Positions 55,878 to 63,345 of a DNA stretch of 64,000 nucleotides are shown here, piece by piece (position 1 is the first letter of the stretch; each line of letters starts with the position of its first letter). The notes beneath the pieces are model-generated. The model was not told where the DNA came from, searched no databases, and worked only from the letters and a program-made list of their open reading frames with translations. The position numbers and the translations under genes were made by a program. Source of the stretch: Oscillospiraceae bacterium (GTDB lineage Bacteria; Bacillota; Clostridia; Oscillospirales; CAG-272); contig SVSJ01000002.1 of NCBI GenBank assembly GCA_015064355.1, forward strand, positions 1 through 64,000. The letters run 5' to 3'.

Positions 55878-57639
55878 TACAATAAAAGTCGCTTTGGCAG
55901 GAAATCCCAACGTAGGAAAAAGCACCTTGTTCAATTCTCTCACCGGAATGAAGCAGCACACGGGCAACTGGGCAGGCAAGACCGTTGGATTTGCCGAAGG
56001 CAAGTTTGCCGCAGATGATTACGAAGTAGTGCTCACAGATCTGCCGGGGATATACTCCTTAAACTGCCACTCCCCCGAGGAAGAGGTGGCACGCGAGCAT
56101 ATAGAAAGCGGCCGAGCCGATGTCACCGTTTGCGTGTGCGACGCTCTCTCCCTTGAGCGGAATCTGATCCTTGTTTCCCAAATCCGAGAGATCACAAGCC
56201 GTGTTGTCATTTGCGTGAACTTGATCGACGAAGCAGAGAAAAAGGGTGCCTCCGTCAATGGAGAACTTCTTTCAGAGCTGACCGGCTGTCCTGTTGTGCT
56301 TACTGCCGCGCGTCAGAAAATCGGCCTTCGCGAGCTGAAATCCGCCATAATCCAAATGTTTGAGGATAACGCTCCGGCTGAAGAGACAAAAATCAGCCCG
56401 GAGATTGCAAAAAAATGCGTAAAATTCCAATCCGACCCATGGCGGCGCGACCGTTGTATAGACAAAGTGCTCTGCGGAAAGGTGCTCGCCTTCCCTATTA
56501 TGCTTCTTTTACTGACCGGAGTTTTCTGGCTGACTTTGGTCGCAAGCTCTCATCTGTCCGGCTGGCTTGGGACGGGACTGGAATGGGTGGCGGCGGTTAT
56601 CAGAGATTTTGTCACACCTCTGCTCCCCGGTTGGCTTTCGTCGGTCATTTGCGACGGTGTGATCGCCACGGTATTTCGGGTGGTGACCGTTATGCTGCCG
56701 CCAATGGCTGTGTTTTTTCCTCTTTTCACCTTGCTTGAGGATCTCGGCTACCTACCCAGAGTGGCGTTCAATCTTGACAGATGCTTCAAATGCTCGGGCA
56801 CCTGCGGAAAGCAATCCTTGACTATGCTTATGGGCCTGGGTTGCAATGCTGCAGGGGTTACCGGATGCAGGATCATTGATTCTCCCAGAGAGCGGCTTGT
56901 GGCAATAATCACAAATTCGTTTATGCCCTGTAACGGCAGGCTTCCCCTAATAATCGCCGCTTTCGGCTGTCTCGGTCTGGGTGCAGCCGGTAAAACCATC
57001 GGGCTTCTCCTCGCTTTCGTTGCGGCTGTGGTTTTGACCTTTGGAGTCTCAAAGCTCCTGTCTGTAACAGTACTCAAGGGGGAGCTCTCGTCCTTCACAC
57101 TTGAGCTACCGCCTTATCGCACTCCGCAAGTGGGGCAAGTCCTTATCAGATCCCTCCTCGACCGTACAGTATTCGTTCTTGGCAGAGCTGTTTCTGCCGC
57201 CGCCCCTGCAGGGGTTCTTATTTGGCTGTCTATGAACATAGAAATCAGCGGCAGGAGCATATACACTCACCTGACAACCTTTCTCGATCCCGTTGGCAGG
57301 CTTGCCGGAATGGACGGGGTGCTGATCCTTGCGTTTCTGTTCGCACTTCCCGCGGCTGAGCTGATGCTACCTCTTGCAATGGCAGGGATAAATAACGGAG
57401 ACTTTCTCTCGGAGATCAGTGACGTTTCGGGGGCTTTTGCCGAGGCCGGGTGGAGTGGTGTGACGGTAGTGTGCATAATAATCTTTATGATGTTCCACTT
57501 TCCTTGCGCCACCACCTTGATGACGATAAAAAAAGAGACCGGTAGTCTCCGCTGGACGATCCTTTCAGCCCTCCTTCCTACAATCATCGGGTATGGTTTG
57601 TGCGTTGTTGTTAATTTTTTCTCGCGTATGTTTTTTTAA
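55870..57639 (+). CDS. feoB: Ferrous iron transport protein B
   Basis: 589 residues, on the short side for the family. N-terminal G domain: G1 GNPNVGKST (11-19), G3 DLPGIYS, G4 NLID. A helical linker follows, then the membrane domain with gating motifs (GCNAAGVTGCRIID and CGKQSLTMLMGLGCN) and the last helices ending in FPCATTLMTIKKETG. It imports Fe2+ driven or gated by GTP hydrolysis. The gene ends beside the repeat-rich gap. No FeoC gene is seen. Confidence 0.95.
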   Translation: MNDTIKVALAGNPNVGKSTLFNSLTGMKQHTGNWAGKTVGFAEGKFAADDYEVVLTDLPGIYSLNCHSPEEEVAREHIESGRADVTVCVCDALSLERNLILVSQIREITSRVVICVNLIDEAEKKGASVNGELLSELTGCPVVLTAARQKIGLRELKSAIIQMFEDNAPAEETKISPEIAKKCVKFQSDPWRRDRCIDKVLCGKVLAFPIMLLLLTGVFWLTLVASSHLSGWLGTGLEWVAAVIRDFVTPLLPGWLSSVICDGVIATVFRVVTVMLPPMAVFFPLFTLLEDLGYLPRVAFNLDRCFKCSGTCGKQSLTMLMGLGCNAAGVTGCRIIDSPRERLVAIITNSFMPCNGRLPLIIAAFGCLGLGAAGKTIGLLLAFVAAVVLTFGVSKLLSVTVLKGELSSFTLELPPYRTPQVGQVLIRSLLDRTVFVLGRAVSAAAPAGVLIWLSMNIEISGRSIYTHLTTFLDPVGRLAGMDGVLILAFLFALPAAELMLPLAMAGINNGDFLSEISDVSGAFAEAGWSGVTVVCIIIFMMFHFPCATTLMTIKKETGSLRWTILSALLPTIIGYGLCVVVNFFSRMFF

Positions 57640-57684
57640 TCATCATTGTGAATATAAAAATATTCGCTTGCGTTTGACCTCAAA

Positions 57685-57755
57685 AAGGTGTATCTGTGAT
57701 CCACGGGCAACCGTACTAATGAATTTTCACTCTCGTGAAAAACAAAGGGGGAATT
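57685..57755 (-). repeat. Partial multi-hairpin repeat, S6 (cluster B)
   Basis: Only the 3' half of the S2-type element, read on the minus strand: CCCCCTTTG, a perfect 7-bp stem TTTTCAC-GAGA-GTGAAAA (57724-57741), ACGG-TTGC-CCGT (57703-57714) and GGATCACAG. Relative to S2 the stem-3 arms are restored to full pairing. Confidence 0.7.
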
Positions 57756-57846
57756 CGTTAGTTTGCTGTCCGGGGATTCACCAATTTAGTAAGGCTAAAT
57801 TGATAGTTGGGTTTCGAATTAACACAGGGGTTTTAAATTGTAGGGG
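57751..57846 (+). repeat. Direct repeat D1 (tail of the S element)
   Basis: Matches D2 at 58493-58588. The last 55 bases, from GGCTAAATTGATAG to TTGTAGGGGA, are identical in the two copies; the first part is diverged. It contains the hairpin AATTTAG/CTAAATT and runs into a GTAGGGGA palindrome (GGGACG...CGTCCC, 57843-57865). Confidence 0.8.
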
Positions 57847-57884
57847 ACGGCGTCCTCGACGTCCCATTTTGTTTGGGTTTTATG

Positions 57885-58040
57885 CACTGCGCGTGGGGTG
57901 CAATCTTTGCCTACGCGGCTGGCGCACAAGGGTACTCGAGCCGTACCCCTGTGAACCCCGGCACCAAAGAGAAGAGGAACACTTGCGTGTTCTGATTCTC
58001 TCCTCTTTGGAATCTCCTCTCTTGGCACTACGTGCAGCCA
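57885..58040 (+). repeat. Multi-hairpin repeat, copy S3 (cluster B)
   Basis: Stem 1 CACAAGGGTAC / GTACCCCTGTG, loop TCGAGCC (57925-57953); linker AACCCCGGCA; stem 2 CCAAAGAGAAGAG / CTCTCCTCTTTGG (57964-58010) whose loop carries an extra hairpin GAACAC-TTGC-GTGTTC; then AATC, TCCTCTCTTGG and CACTACGTGCAG. Its tail joins that of the inverted copy S4 with no spacer. Confidence 0.8.
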
Positions 58041-58172
58041 CACTAATAAGTTTCCACTCTCGTTGAAAACAGGAGGGATTCTTAAGGGAGGACAGGCTTT
58101 GACTCTCCTCCCTTAAGCGGCAGGTGATTCATAAGAGGCCTTGACGCGGAGGCCTCTTATGTGCCTAGCGCA
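58036..58172 (-). repeat. Multi-hairpin repeat, copy S4 (cluster B, inverted)
   Basis: Minus strand: stem 1 CATAAGAGGCCT / AGGCCTCTTATG (58130-58161); 12-base linker AATCACCTGCCG; stem 2 CTTAAGGGAGGA / TCCTCCCTTAAG (58081-58117); AATC, CCTCCTG and stem 3 around GAGA (58058-58061). Truncated after ATTAGT at the junction with S3. Confidence 0.8.
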
Positions 58173-58180
58173 TAGCCCGG

Positions 58181-58340
58181 GTGGGATATATCATTTTTTA
58201 CAAACAAAAATAATCCCACCATCGAGGATTTCGTCCTCGGTTTGTTTTGGTATATGTGTTAGATGGGATATACAGTTTTGTGCGAACAAAAAGAATCCCA
58301 CCCTCGAGGATTTCATCCTCGGTTTGTTCGTTTTTTTGCA
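58181..58340 (+). repeat. Tandem pair of 82-bp hairpin units
   Basis: Two units begin at 58182 and 58264 with TGGGATATA. Each holds a long-loop hairpin (GTGGGAT or TGGGAT with ATCCCAC) followed by CGAGGA-TTTCG-TCCTCG, or in unit 2 CGAGGA-TTTCA-TCCTCG, and a T-rich end (GGTTTGTTTTGG, GGTTTGTTCGTTTTTTT). They look like tandem terminator-like elements inside cluster B. Confidence 0.75.
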
Positions 58341-58505
58341 CTACGCGTGGGGCGCAAAAAGCACTGCGCGTGGGGCGCACAAGAGGTGTTCCATGTCCAC
58401 ACCTCTTGTGAATCTCCGTCCACTCAAGGAGGGAGGCTGACGCTGATTCTCCCTCCTTAAGAATCCTCCCTCTTGACACTACGTGCACAGCAAGTTCGTT
58501 AGGAG
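58339..58505 (+). repeat. Multi-hairpin repeat, copy S5 (cluster B)
   Basis: A doubled GCACTACGCGTGGGGCGCA / GCACTGCGCGTGGGGCGCA precedes stem 1. Stem 1 is CACAAGAGGTGT / ACACCTCTTGTG (58378-58410); 12-base linker AATCTCCGTCCA; stem 2 CTCAAGGAGGGAG / CTCCCTCCTTAAG (58423-58461, one mismatch); then AATC, the tract CTCCCTCTTGA and CACTACGTG. It continues into direct repeat D2. Confidence 0.8.
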
Positions 58506-58697
58506 GCTGTCCGTGACTGCACCAATTTAGTTTGGCTAAATTGATAGTTGGGTTTCGAATTAACACAGGGGTTTTAAATTGTAGGGGAGGGGCTTGCTCC
58601 TCCCGCCTATCAGGTTTAAACCGCACGACGGACTGTCGGGGCCTGAGTATTGCCTAACAGCAAACTCCGAGGTTTCCATGACACGGAGAAACCTCGG
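58493..58697 (+). repeat. Direct repeat D2 and flanking palindromes
   Basis: D2 (58493-58588) repeats D1. It runs into GGGAGGGGC-TT-GCTCCTCCC (58585-58604). A perfect 10-bp hairpin, CCGAGGTTTC with GAAACCTCGG, follows (58667-58697). From 58698 to the paaK promoter at 58842 I see nothing further. Confidence 0.7.
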
Positions 58698-58841
58698 CGC
58701 CAGTCCCTACGAATAATTGCGTGTTTTGGAATTTTGTTTTTCAACATTTGTGCCAAGCCGAACCGGGGCGAATGAGTTTTCGCGAGAGAAGCACGCAATG
58801 AATAAAAATCCCACAAACCCCGCCAAATATTCATACAAACC

Positions 58842-58870
58842 TTGACATATACGCTCCAACGTGATAAAAT
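58842..58870 (+). promoter_or_regulatory. Promoter of paaK
   Basis: TTGACA (58842-58847), 17-bp spacer, TAAAAT (58865-58870); AAAGGAA ribosome site before the ATG at 58926. Confidence 0.75.
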
Positions 58871-58925
58871 ATTACTGTGAAAGTGTTTGCATTTTCACCA
58901 GTTAAAACCGAAAGGAAATCCGTAT

Positions 58926-60230
58926 ATGGCAAACTATTATCAAAAGGAAATAGAAACCGCCTCACCGGAACAGATCAGAGCTTGGCAGAATGAACGCCTG
59001 CTCAAAACAATACAGCACGTGTGGGATAACAACGCGTACTACAGACAGAAAATGATCGACCGCGGCGTTCTCGTTGGTGACATCAAGTCAGTTGACGATC
59101 TTTGGAAGCTCCCCTTCCTCACAAAAGACGACCTGCGCGAGGCATATCCCTATGGACTTATGTCCGCACCCCTATCCGATTGCGTTAGAATTCAGTCTAC
59201 AAGTGGCACTACCGGCAAGCGCGTAGTTGCTTTCTATACACAGGAAGATATTGACCTTTGGGAAGACTGCTGCGCCCGCGCTATTATGGCAGTTGGCGGC
59301 ACCAAGGAAGACGTAGTTCAGGTTTGTTACGGCTACGGTCTCTTCACAGGCGGTCCCGGACTCAACGGCGGCTCACACAAGGTTGGCTGCCTTACACTTC
59401 CTATGTCATCCGGTAACACCGAGCGTCAGCTTCAGTTTATGGTTGACCTTGAAGCCACCATCCTCTGCTGTACTCCATCTTATGCGGCGTACCTGGCAGA
59501 GTCCATCCACGAAAAGGGGCTCCGCGATCAGATCAAGCTGAAGGCAGGCATCTTCGGTGCTGAAGCCTGGACAGAAGAAATGCGCCGCGATATCGAAGAA
59601 AAGCTCGGCATCAAGGCTTACGATATTTACGGTCTTACAGAGCTGTCCGGTCCCGGCGTATCCTTCGAGTGCGAAGAGCAGACCGGTATGCACGTTAACG
59701 AGGACCACTTCATCGTTGAAACCATTGATCCCGATACAGGTGCTGTTCTCCCCGAGGGTTCAAGAGGTGAGCTTGTGTTCACAAGCATCACAAAGACCGC
59801 GTTCCCTCTCATCCGTTACCGCACAAAGGATATCGGCGTTTTGAAGCGTGAAAAATGCTCCTGCGGCAGAACCTTCGTTAAGATGTCCAAGCCTATGGGC
59901 AGAAGCGATGATATGCTTATTGTCAGAGGTGTTAACGTATTCCCGTCCCAGATCGAGCAGGTTCTCCTTACAAAGGGTCTTACGTCCAACTACCAGATCC
60001 TTGTTGACCGCGTAGGAACTACCGACAGTATTGAAGTCAAGGTTGAAATGACCCCTGAACTCTTCAGCGACACGATCAACCACATCTCCCGCAAGGAAGC
60101 GGAAATCTCCGATGCACTGAAATCCATGCTCGGAATTACTGCAAAGGTTTCCATAGTAGAACCCAAATCCATCATCCGCAGCGAAGGCAAAGCTGTACGC
60201 GTCATCGACAAGCGCAAGCTGTACGGTTGA
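58926..60230 (+). CDS. paaK: Phenylacetate-CoA ligase
   Basis: 434 residues from the ATG at 58926; an earlier in-frame ATG at 58887 lies before the ribosome site. AMP-forming ligase that activates phenylacetate or indoleacetate to the CoA ester. Motifs: the P-loop-like STSGTTGKRV, YDIYGLTELSGPG, the hinge YRTKDIG and the C-terminal RSDDMLIVRGVNVFPSQIE. In anaerobes PaaK commonly partners IorAB, feeding arylacetyl-CoA to reductive carboxylation or accepting its product. Here iorAB is 25 kb away. The ACT protein follows by 36 bases. Confidence 0.95.
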   Translation: MANYYQKEIETASPEQIRAWQNERLLKTIQHVWDNNAYYRQKMIDRGVLVGDIKSVDDLWKLPFLTKDDLREAYPYGLMSAPLSDCVRIQSTSGTTGKRVVAFYTQEDIDLWEDCCARAIMAVGGTKEDVVQVCYGYGLFTGGPGLNGGSHKVGCLTLPMSSGNTERQLQFMVDLEATILCCTPSYAAYLAESIHEKGLRDQIKLKAGIFGAEAWTEEMRRDIEEKLGIKAYDIYGLTELSGPGVSFECEEQTGMHVNEDHFIVETIDPDTGAVLPEGSRGELVFTSITKTAFPLIRYRTKDIGVLKREKCSCGRTFVKMSKPMGRSDDMLIVRGVNVFPSQIEQVLLTKGLTSNYQILVDRVGTTDSIEVKVEMTPELFSDTINHISRKEAEISDALKSMLGITAKVSIVEPKSIIRSEGKAVRVIDKRKLYG

Positions 60231-60266
60231 TGATATACCTCATATAAATCGAAAGGAGTAATAATT

Positions 60267-60695
60267 ATGTCAGTAAAACAGCTTTCAGTATTTGCAGAAA
60301 ACAAACACGGCTCTCTCTACGAAATTACCAAGATCCTTTCCGAGGCAGGCATCGACATTCGCGCATTCAGCGTAGCAGACACACACAGCTACGGCGTTCT
60401 TCGTCTTATTGTTAGCGATACTCGCCACGCGGCATTTGCCCTCTCCTCTGCCGGAAAGATCGTTGACGTTACCGATGTTGTGGGTGTGCAGATCACCGAC
60501 GAAAAGGGTGGCCTTGCAGAGCTTCTAAACGTGCTCACTGCAGAAGACATCAACATCGAATACCTTTACGCATTCGTTTCAACTACAGTTGGTGAAGCAT
60601 ACGTTGTTATCCGTGTTTCCAACAACCCCCGCACCGAGCAGGTTCTCCGTGACCACGGCTTCAGCCTGCTGACAGATGAGGATATTAAGAAGTAA
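60267..60695 (+). CDS. Tandem ACT-domain protein
   Basis: 142 residues, two ACT domains: residues 4-65 (LSVFAENKHGSLYEITKIL) and 70-138 (VGVQITDEKGGLAELLNVL). No enzyme domain, so probably an amino-acid-binding regulator. This small protein regularly follows paaK in anaerobes; an aromatic amino acid ligand is inference. Good ribosome site AAAGGAG. Ends at a terminator that contains the next gene's promoter. Confidence 0.9.
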   Translation: MSVKQLSVFAENKHGSLYEITKILSEAGIDIRAFSVADTHSYGVLRLIVSDTRHAAFALSSAGKIVDVTDVVGVQITDEKGGLAELLNVLTAEDINIEYLYAFVSTTVGEAYVVIRVSNNPRTEQVLRDHGFSLLTDEDIKK

Positions 60696-60712
60696 TCATC
60701 TATAAGCAAAAT

Positions 60713-60750
60713 AAAAGTCGGCGGACTGATTGAAAACCTGCCGACTTTTT
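60713..60750 (+). terminator. Terminator of paaK-ACT
   Basis: AAAAGTCGGC (60713-60722) pairs with GCCGACTTTT (60740-60749), with a T run. The loop holds the -35 of the next promoter. Confidence 0.75.
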
Positions 60751-60758
60751 GTTATAAT
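60730..60758 (+). promoter_or_regulatory. Promoter of the isomerase-like gene, nested in a terminator
   Basis: TTGAAA (60730-60735) in the terminator loop, 17-bp spacer, TATAAT (60753-60758) directly after the T run. Confidence 0.65.
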
Positions 60759-60797
60759 ATGGTATATTCAGTAAACTCACCACGATCGGAGACCAAA

Positions 60798-61670
60798 ATG
60801 AAACTTTCAGTATTTTTCAACCACCTGTTGCAGGCAGCGGAGCAGACCGGTCAATCCCTGGACGATATGATGAAAATGGCGTCGGCCAATGGTGTTTCCG
60901 CCATTGAAACCCACGTTGAGCTTATAGACCGCGACCCCAACATGAAATCCCGCCTTGAGAATGCAGGGATCAGAGTAAACTGCCCCTATGAATTCTTCGG
61001 CTGGAACGGAGACGAATACGGGGATATGACACGCCTCCACCACCTCATTGACACCGCCGTTGAATTTGGCGCGGATAAGGTTCTCGTTGTTCCCGGATTC
61101 CTTGGCGAGGCAGAGCACAAAGTCCTGAACGATATTCTCGACAGAACAGAGGTGTCCCTCGAAGGATTCGCCTCCCCTGAATTCAACAAGTTCATGAACG
61201 AGTGCGAAGACATTACAATGATAAAGGATATGATGGGTCGCGCCGTGGAATACGGCAAAAAGCGCGGTGTGACCGTTATGATCGAGGATTTCGACAACCT
61301 ATCCTCCCCTGTTGCAAGAACTCTTCCCATTATGTGGTTTCTCAAGAACGTTGACGGGCTGAAGTTTGCCTTTGATACGGGCAATTTTGCTTCCGCCGAC
61401 GAGGATTCATTCATTGCGGGAGAGCTGCTTCGCGAATACATAGTTCATTTGCACATAAAGGACAAAGGCGTAGAAGAAGGATACGAGGGAGCGAAATTCT
61501 CCCGCGGCCTTGCAACCGTATCTGTGGGAAGCGGATACTTGCCCATCGCCGATATAGTTAAGTGGGCGCGGAGCTGGGGCTACGACGGATACTTCGCAAT
61601 CGAACATTTCCGTCACCCCGATCAGGCAAAGGGAATCCCCGAATCCGCAGCATTCCTCAAGGGTATATAA
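60798..61670 (+). CDS. Sugar phosphate isomerase/epimerase-like TIM-barrel protein
   Basis: 290 residues from the ATG at 60798 (GGAGA upstream); an in-frame ATG at 60759 overlaps the promoter. AP endonuclease 2-type TIM barrel: VSAIETHVELID, KVLVVPGFLG, VTVMIEDFDNLSSP, LKFAFDTGNFA, YIVHLHIKDKG and GYFAIEHFRHP carry the metal-binding E, D, H and E positions. Xylose isomerase-like family; substrate unknown. Monocistronic between two terminators. Confidence 0.88.
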   Translation: MKLSVFFNHLLQAAEQTGQSLDDMMKMASANGVSAIETHVELIDRDPNMKSRLENAGIRVNCPYEFFGWNGDEYGDMTRLHHLIDTAVEFGADKVLVVPGFLGEAEHKVLNDILDRTEVSLEGFASPEFNKFMNECEDITMIKDMMGRAVEYGKKRGVTVMIEDFDNLSSPVARTLPIMWFLKNVDGLKFAFDTGNFASADEDSFIAGELLREYIVHLHIKDKGVEEGYEGAKFSRGLATVSVGSGYLPIADIVKWARSWGYDGYFAIEHFRHPDQAKGIPESAAFLKGI

Positions 61671-61672
61671 CA

Positions 61673-61708
61673 AAAAAGGAACTCGATTTGAGTTCCTTTC
61701 TTTTTTCT
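61673..61708. terminator. Bidirectional terminator
   Basis: AAAGGAACTC (61675-61684) pairs perfectly with GAGTTCCTTT (61690-61699), with T-rich and A-rich flanks serving both convergent genes. Confidence 0.8.
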
Positions 61709-61709
61709 T

Positions 61710-63194
61710 TTACCATTCAGAATTGATGATCGAATCAACTGCTGTGTTGATATTGTTTTCCCAGCCGCGGATTCTCTGTGCGTACTGTGACGCGTAGTCC
61801 TTGGTCTTGTGAGTCATCATCTTTGAGAGAAGCTCACCGGGACCACCATAAACATAACCGAAGTCGTAAACAACGCCGCGGTTGATAATGTCAAGCATAT
61901 CGCCGTCTTCCGGTGCGTCTGCTGAACGTCCCTTTAATGCAGCATCATAAAGGGCAGGCTGAACCTGCTGCCAAGCGCGGTTATTATAAATTTCCATTAC
62001 TGCACCAAGAAGTTCGTCATTGGGACAATGGAGCAAAATACCGAATGTACTACCGGAGGGGTCGGTGATAGTGTAATAATCATTCTGCAGCTCGTCATAC
62101 TTAGGATACGGCAAGAATCCGTATGTATCCTCCATAGTGTCAAAATATCCGCCCAGAGCATGACCAAAGGTACCATACATAAAGAGAGCACGTCCGTCAG
62201 CAAAAATATCACTGTGAGTAGACCAGTCTCTGGTAGGCCATGTAGCCTTGTTTTCATAAATCAAAGAGTAAACCTTCTCGACAATGGAAACAACCTTTTC
62301 GTTATTCATATGAATGTACGGGATTCCGTCGCTGTCTCTCTGCGTAGTCATCTCACCGCAGGAGTAAAGGAACGGAACAGCATAGCTGGTTGTCTGACCT
62401 GCAAGACCGAACTGGTCATTGGGGTCTTTTCTTGTGTTACCGTTCAAGTCAACATATCCTATGCGAGAAACCTCAATAAACTTGTCGAGAGTCCACTGTC
62501 CTTTATAAACGAGATTGTACAAATTGGGGAGCTCGGACTTATATTGTTCTGCAAGCGTTTTGTTGTAGTAAACACAATATGTAACTTTTACTTCCTGAAC
62601 ACAGGATGCCCCAACCATCATATATGTCTTGCCCAAAACGCTTACAGCTTCTCTTGCACTCTGATTCCACCACGGAGCGTCAAGGTTCATGTACGGGATG
62701 GTTTCCCAGTCGCGAAGTCTGTTGTCCATAGCAAGCTGACCGATCTTATTGTATGACTGAACTACAACGGAATAGGTATCGTCGCCTGTAGCAACCAGGT
62801 CTTTTATCTCTTCATCATTAGCTTCATCGCTGAAAATAAGCTTACAACCGATACGGCCTTCAACGTATTCGCAGTTCATATAAATTGAAGAACTGAGCTG
62901 GTCCGAAGTCATATCTTCAGGGCGCCAATCGTTGATGCTGTTTTCGGGAATGATCACAGCAAATGTCTCACCGTCAAAGTCCAGCTTCGGAACTTTATCC
63001 ATTACAAGAGAACGTTCGTATATAATACGTTCAATACCGGTTAGGGAATCAATATAGTCCTGGGTGGCAGTTTGTGCCGCTTCTGTTTCATAAGAAACAT
63101 TCGAACCGCCAACTTCCGTTTCGCATCCCAGAAGTGTTGTGGCAAGAATCAAAATTGAAAGAATAAATGATATTAATCTAGGGAATTTGATCAT
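61710..63194 (-). CDS. Extracellular solute-binding lipoprotein (copy 1)
   Basis: 494 residues from the ATG at 63194, with AGG 8 bases upstream; an in-frame TTG lies at 63200. Lipoprotein signal peptide with lipobox TLLGC (Cys about 24), so membrane tethered. The type 1 sugar-binding fold is seen in VTYCVYYNKTLAEQY, GQWTLDKFIEVSRIGYVD and LFMYGTFGHALGGYF. No permease or ATPase gene is next to it. Its last 213 residues differ from the second copy upstream in transcription order at only about 14 positions. Confidence 0.9.
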   Translation of the reverse strand: MIKFPRLISFILSILILATTLLGCETEVGGSNVSYETEAAQTATQDYIDSLTGIERIIYERSLVMDKVPKLDFDGETFAVIIPENSINDWRPEDMTSDQLSSSIYMNCEYVEGRIGCKLIFSDEANDEEIKDLVATGDDTYSVVVQSYNKIGQLAMDNRLRDWETIPYMNLDAPWWNQSAREAVSVLGKTYMMVGASCVQEVKVTYCVYYNKTLAEQYKSELPNLYNLVYKGQWTLDKFIEVSRIGYVDLNGNTRKDPNDQFGLAGQTTSYAVPFLYSCGEMTTQRDSDGIPYIHMNNEKVVSIVEKVYSLIYENKATWPTRDWSTHSDIFADGRALFMYGTFGHALGGYFDTMEDTYGFLPYPKYDELQNDYYTITDPSGSTFGILLHCPNDELLGAVMEIYNNRAWQQVQPALYDAALKGRSADAPEDGDMLDIINRGVVYDFGYVYGGPGELLSKMMTHKTKDYASQYAQRIRGWENNINTAVDSIINSEW

Positions 63195-63269
63195 ACTCAA
63201 GACCTCACTTTTTCATTTTTCTTTTATTATTCTAAATTTTTGTCATCTATTTCAGTAGAATGATTAATA

Positions 63270-63303
63270 AAAGCCACCGCGATTATTATATCACGATGGC
63301 TTT
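63270..63303 (-). terminator. Terminator between the tandem lipoprotein genes
   Basis: Minus strand: AAAGCCATCGTGA pairs with TCGCGGTGGCTTT (13 bp with two G-U pairs), followed by T residues. It ends transcripts of the upstream copy. Confidence 0.7.
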
Positions 63304-63345
63304 CAGCTTTCTAATGCGAAGGGACCGCTAAGTGTCCTTTGTCTT

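Noticed and set aside
58181-58340. A CRISPR array
   Set aside because: Only two diverged units with period 82, long imperfect repeats, no short spacers and no cas genes.
57593-58626. Several 65-157-codon frames in the gap between feoB and paaK
   Set aside because: They run through hairpin repeats in both directions and change frame between repeat copies; composition is that of the repeats.
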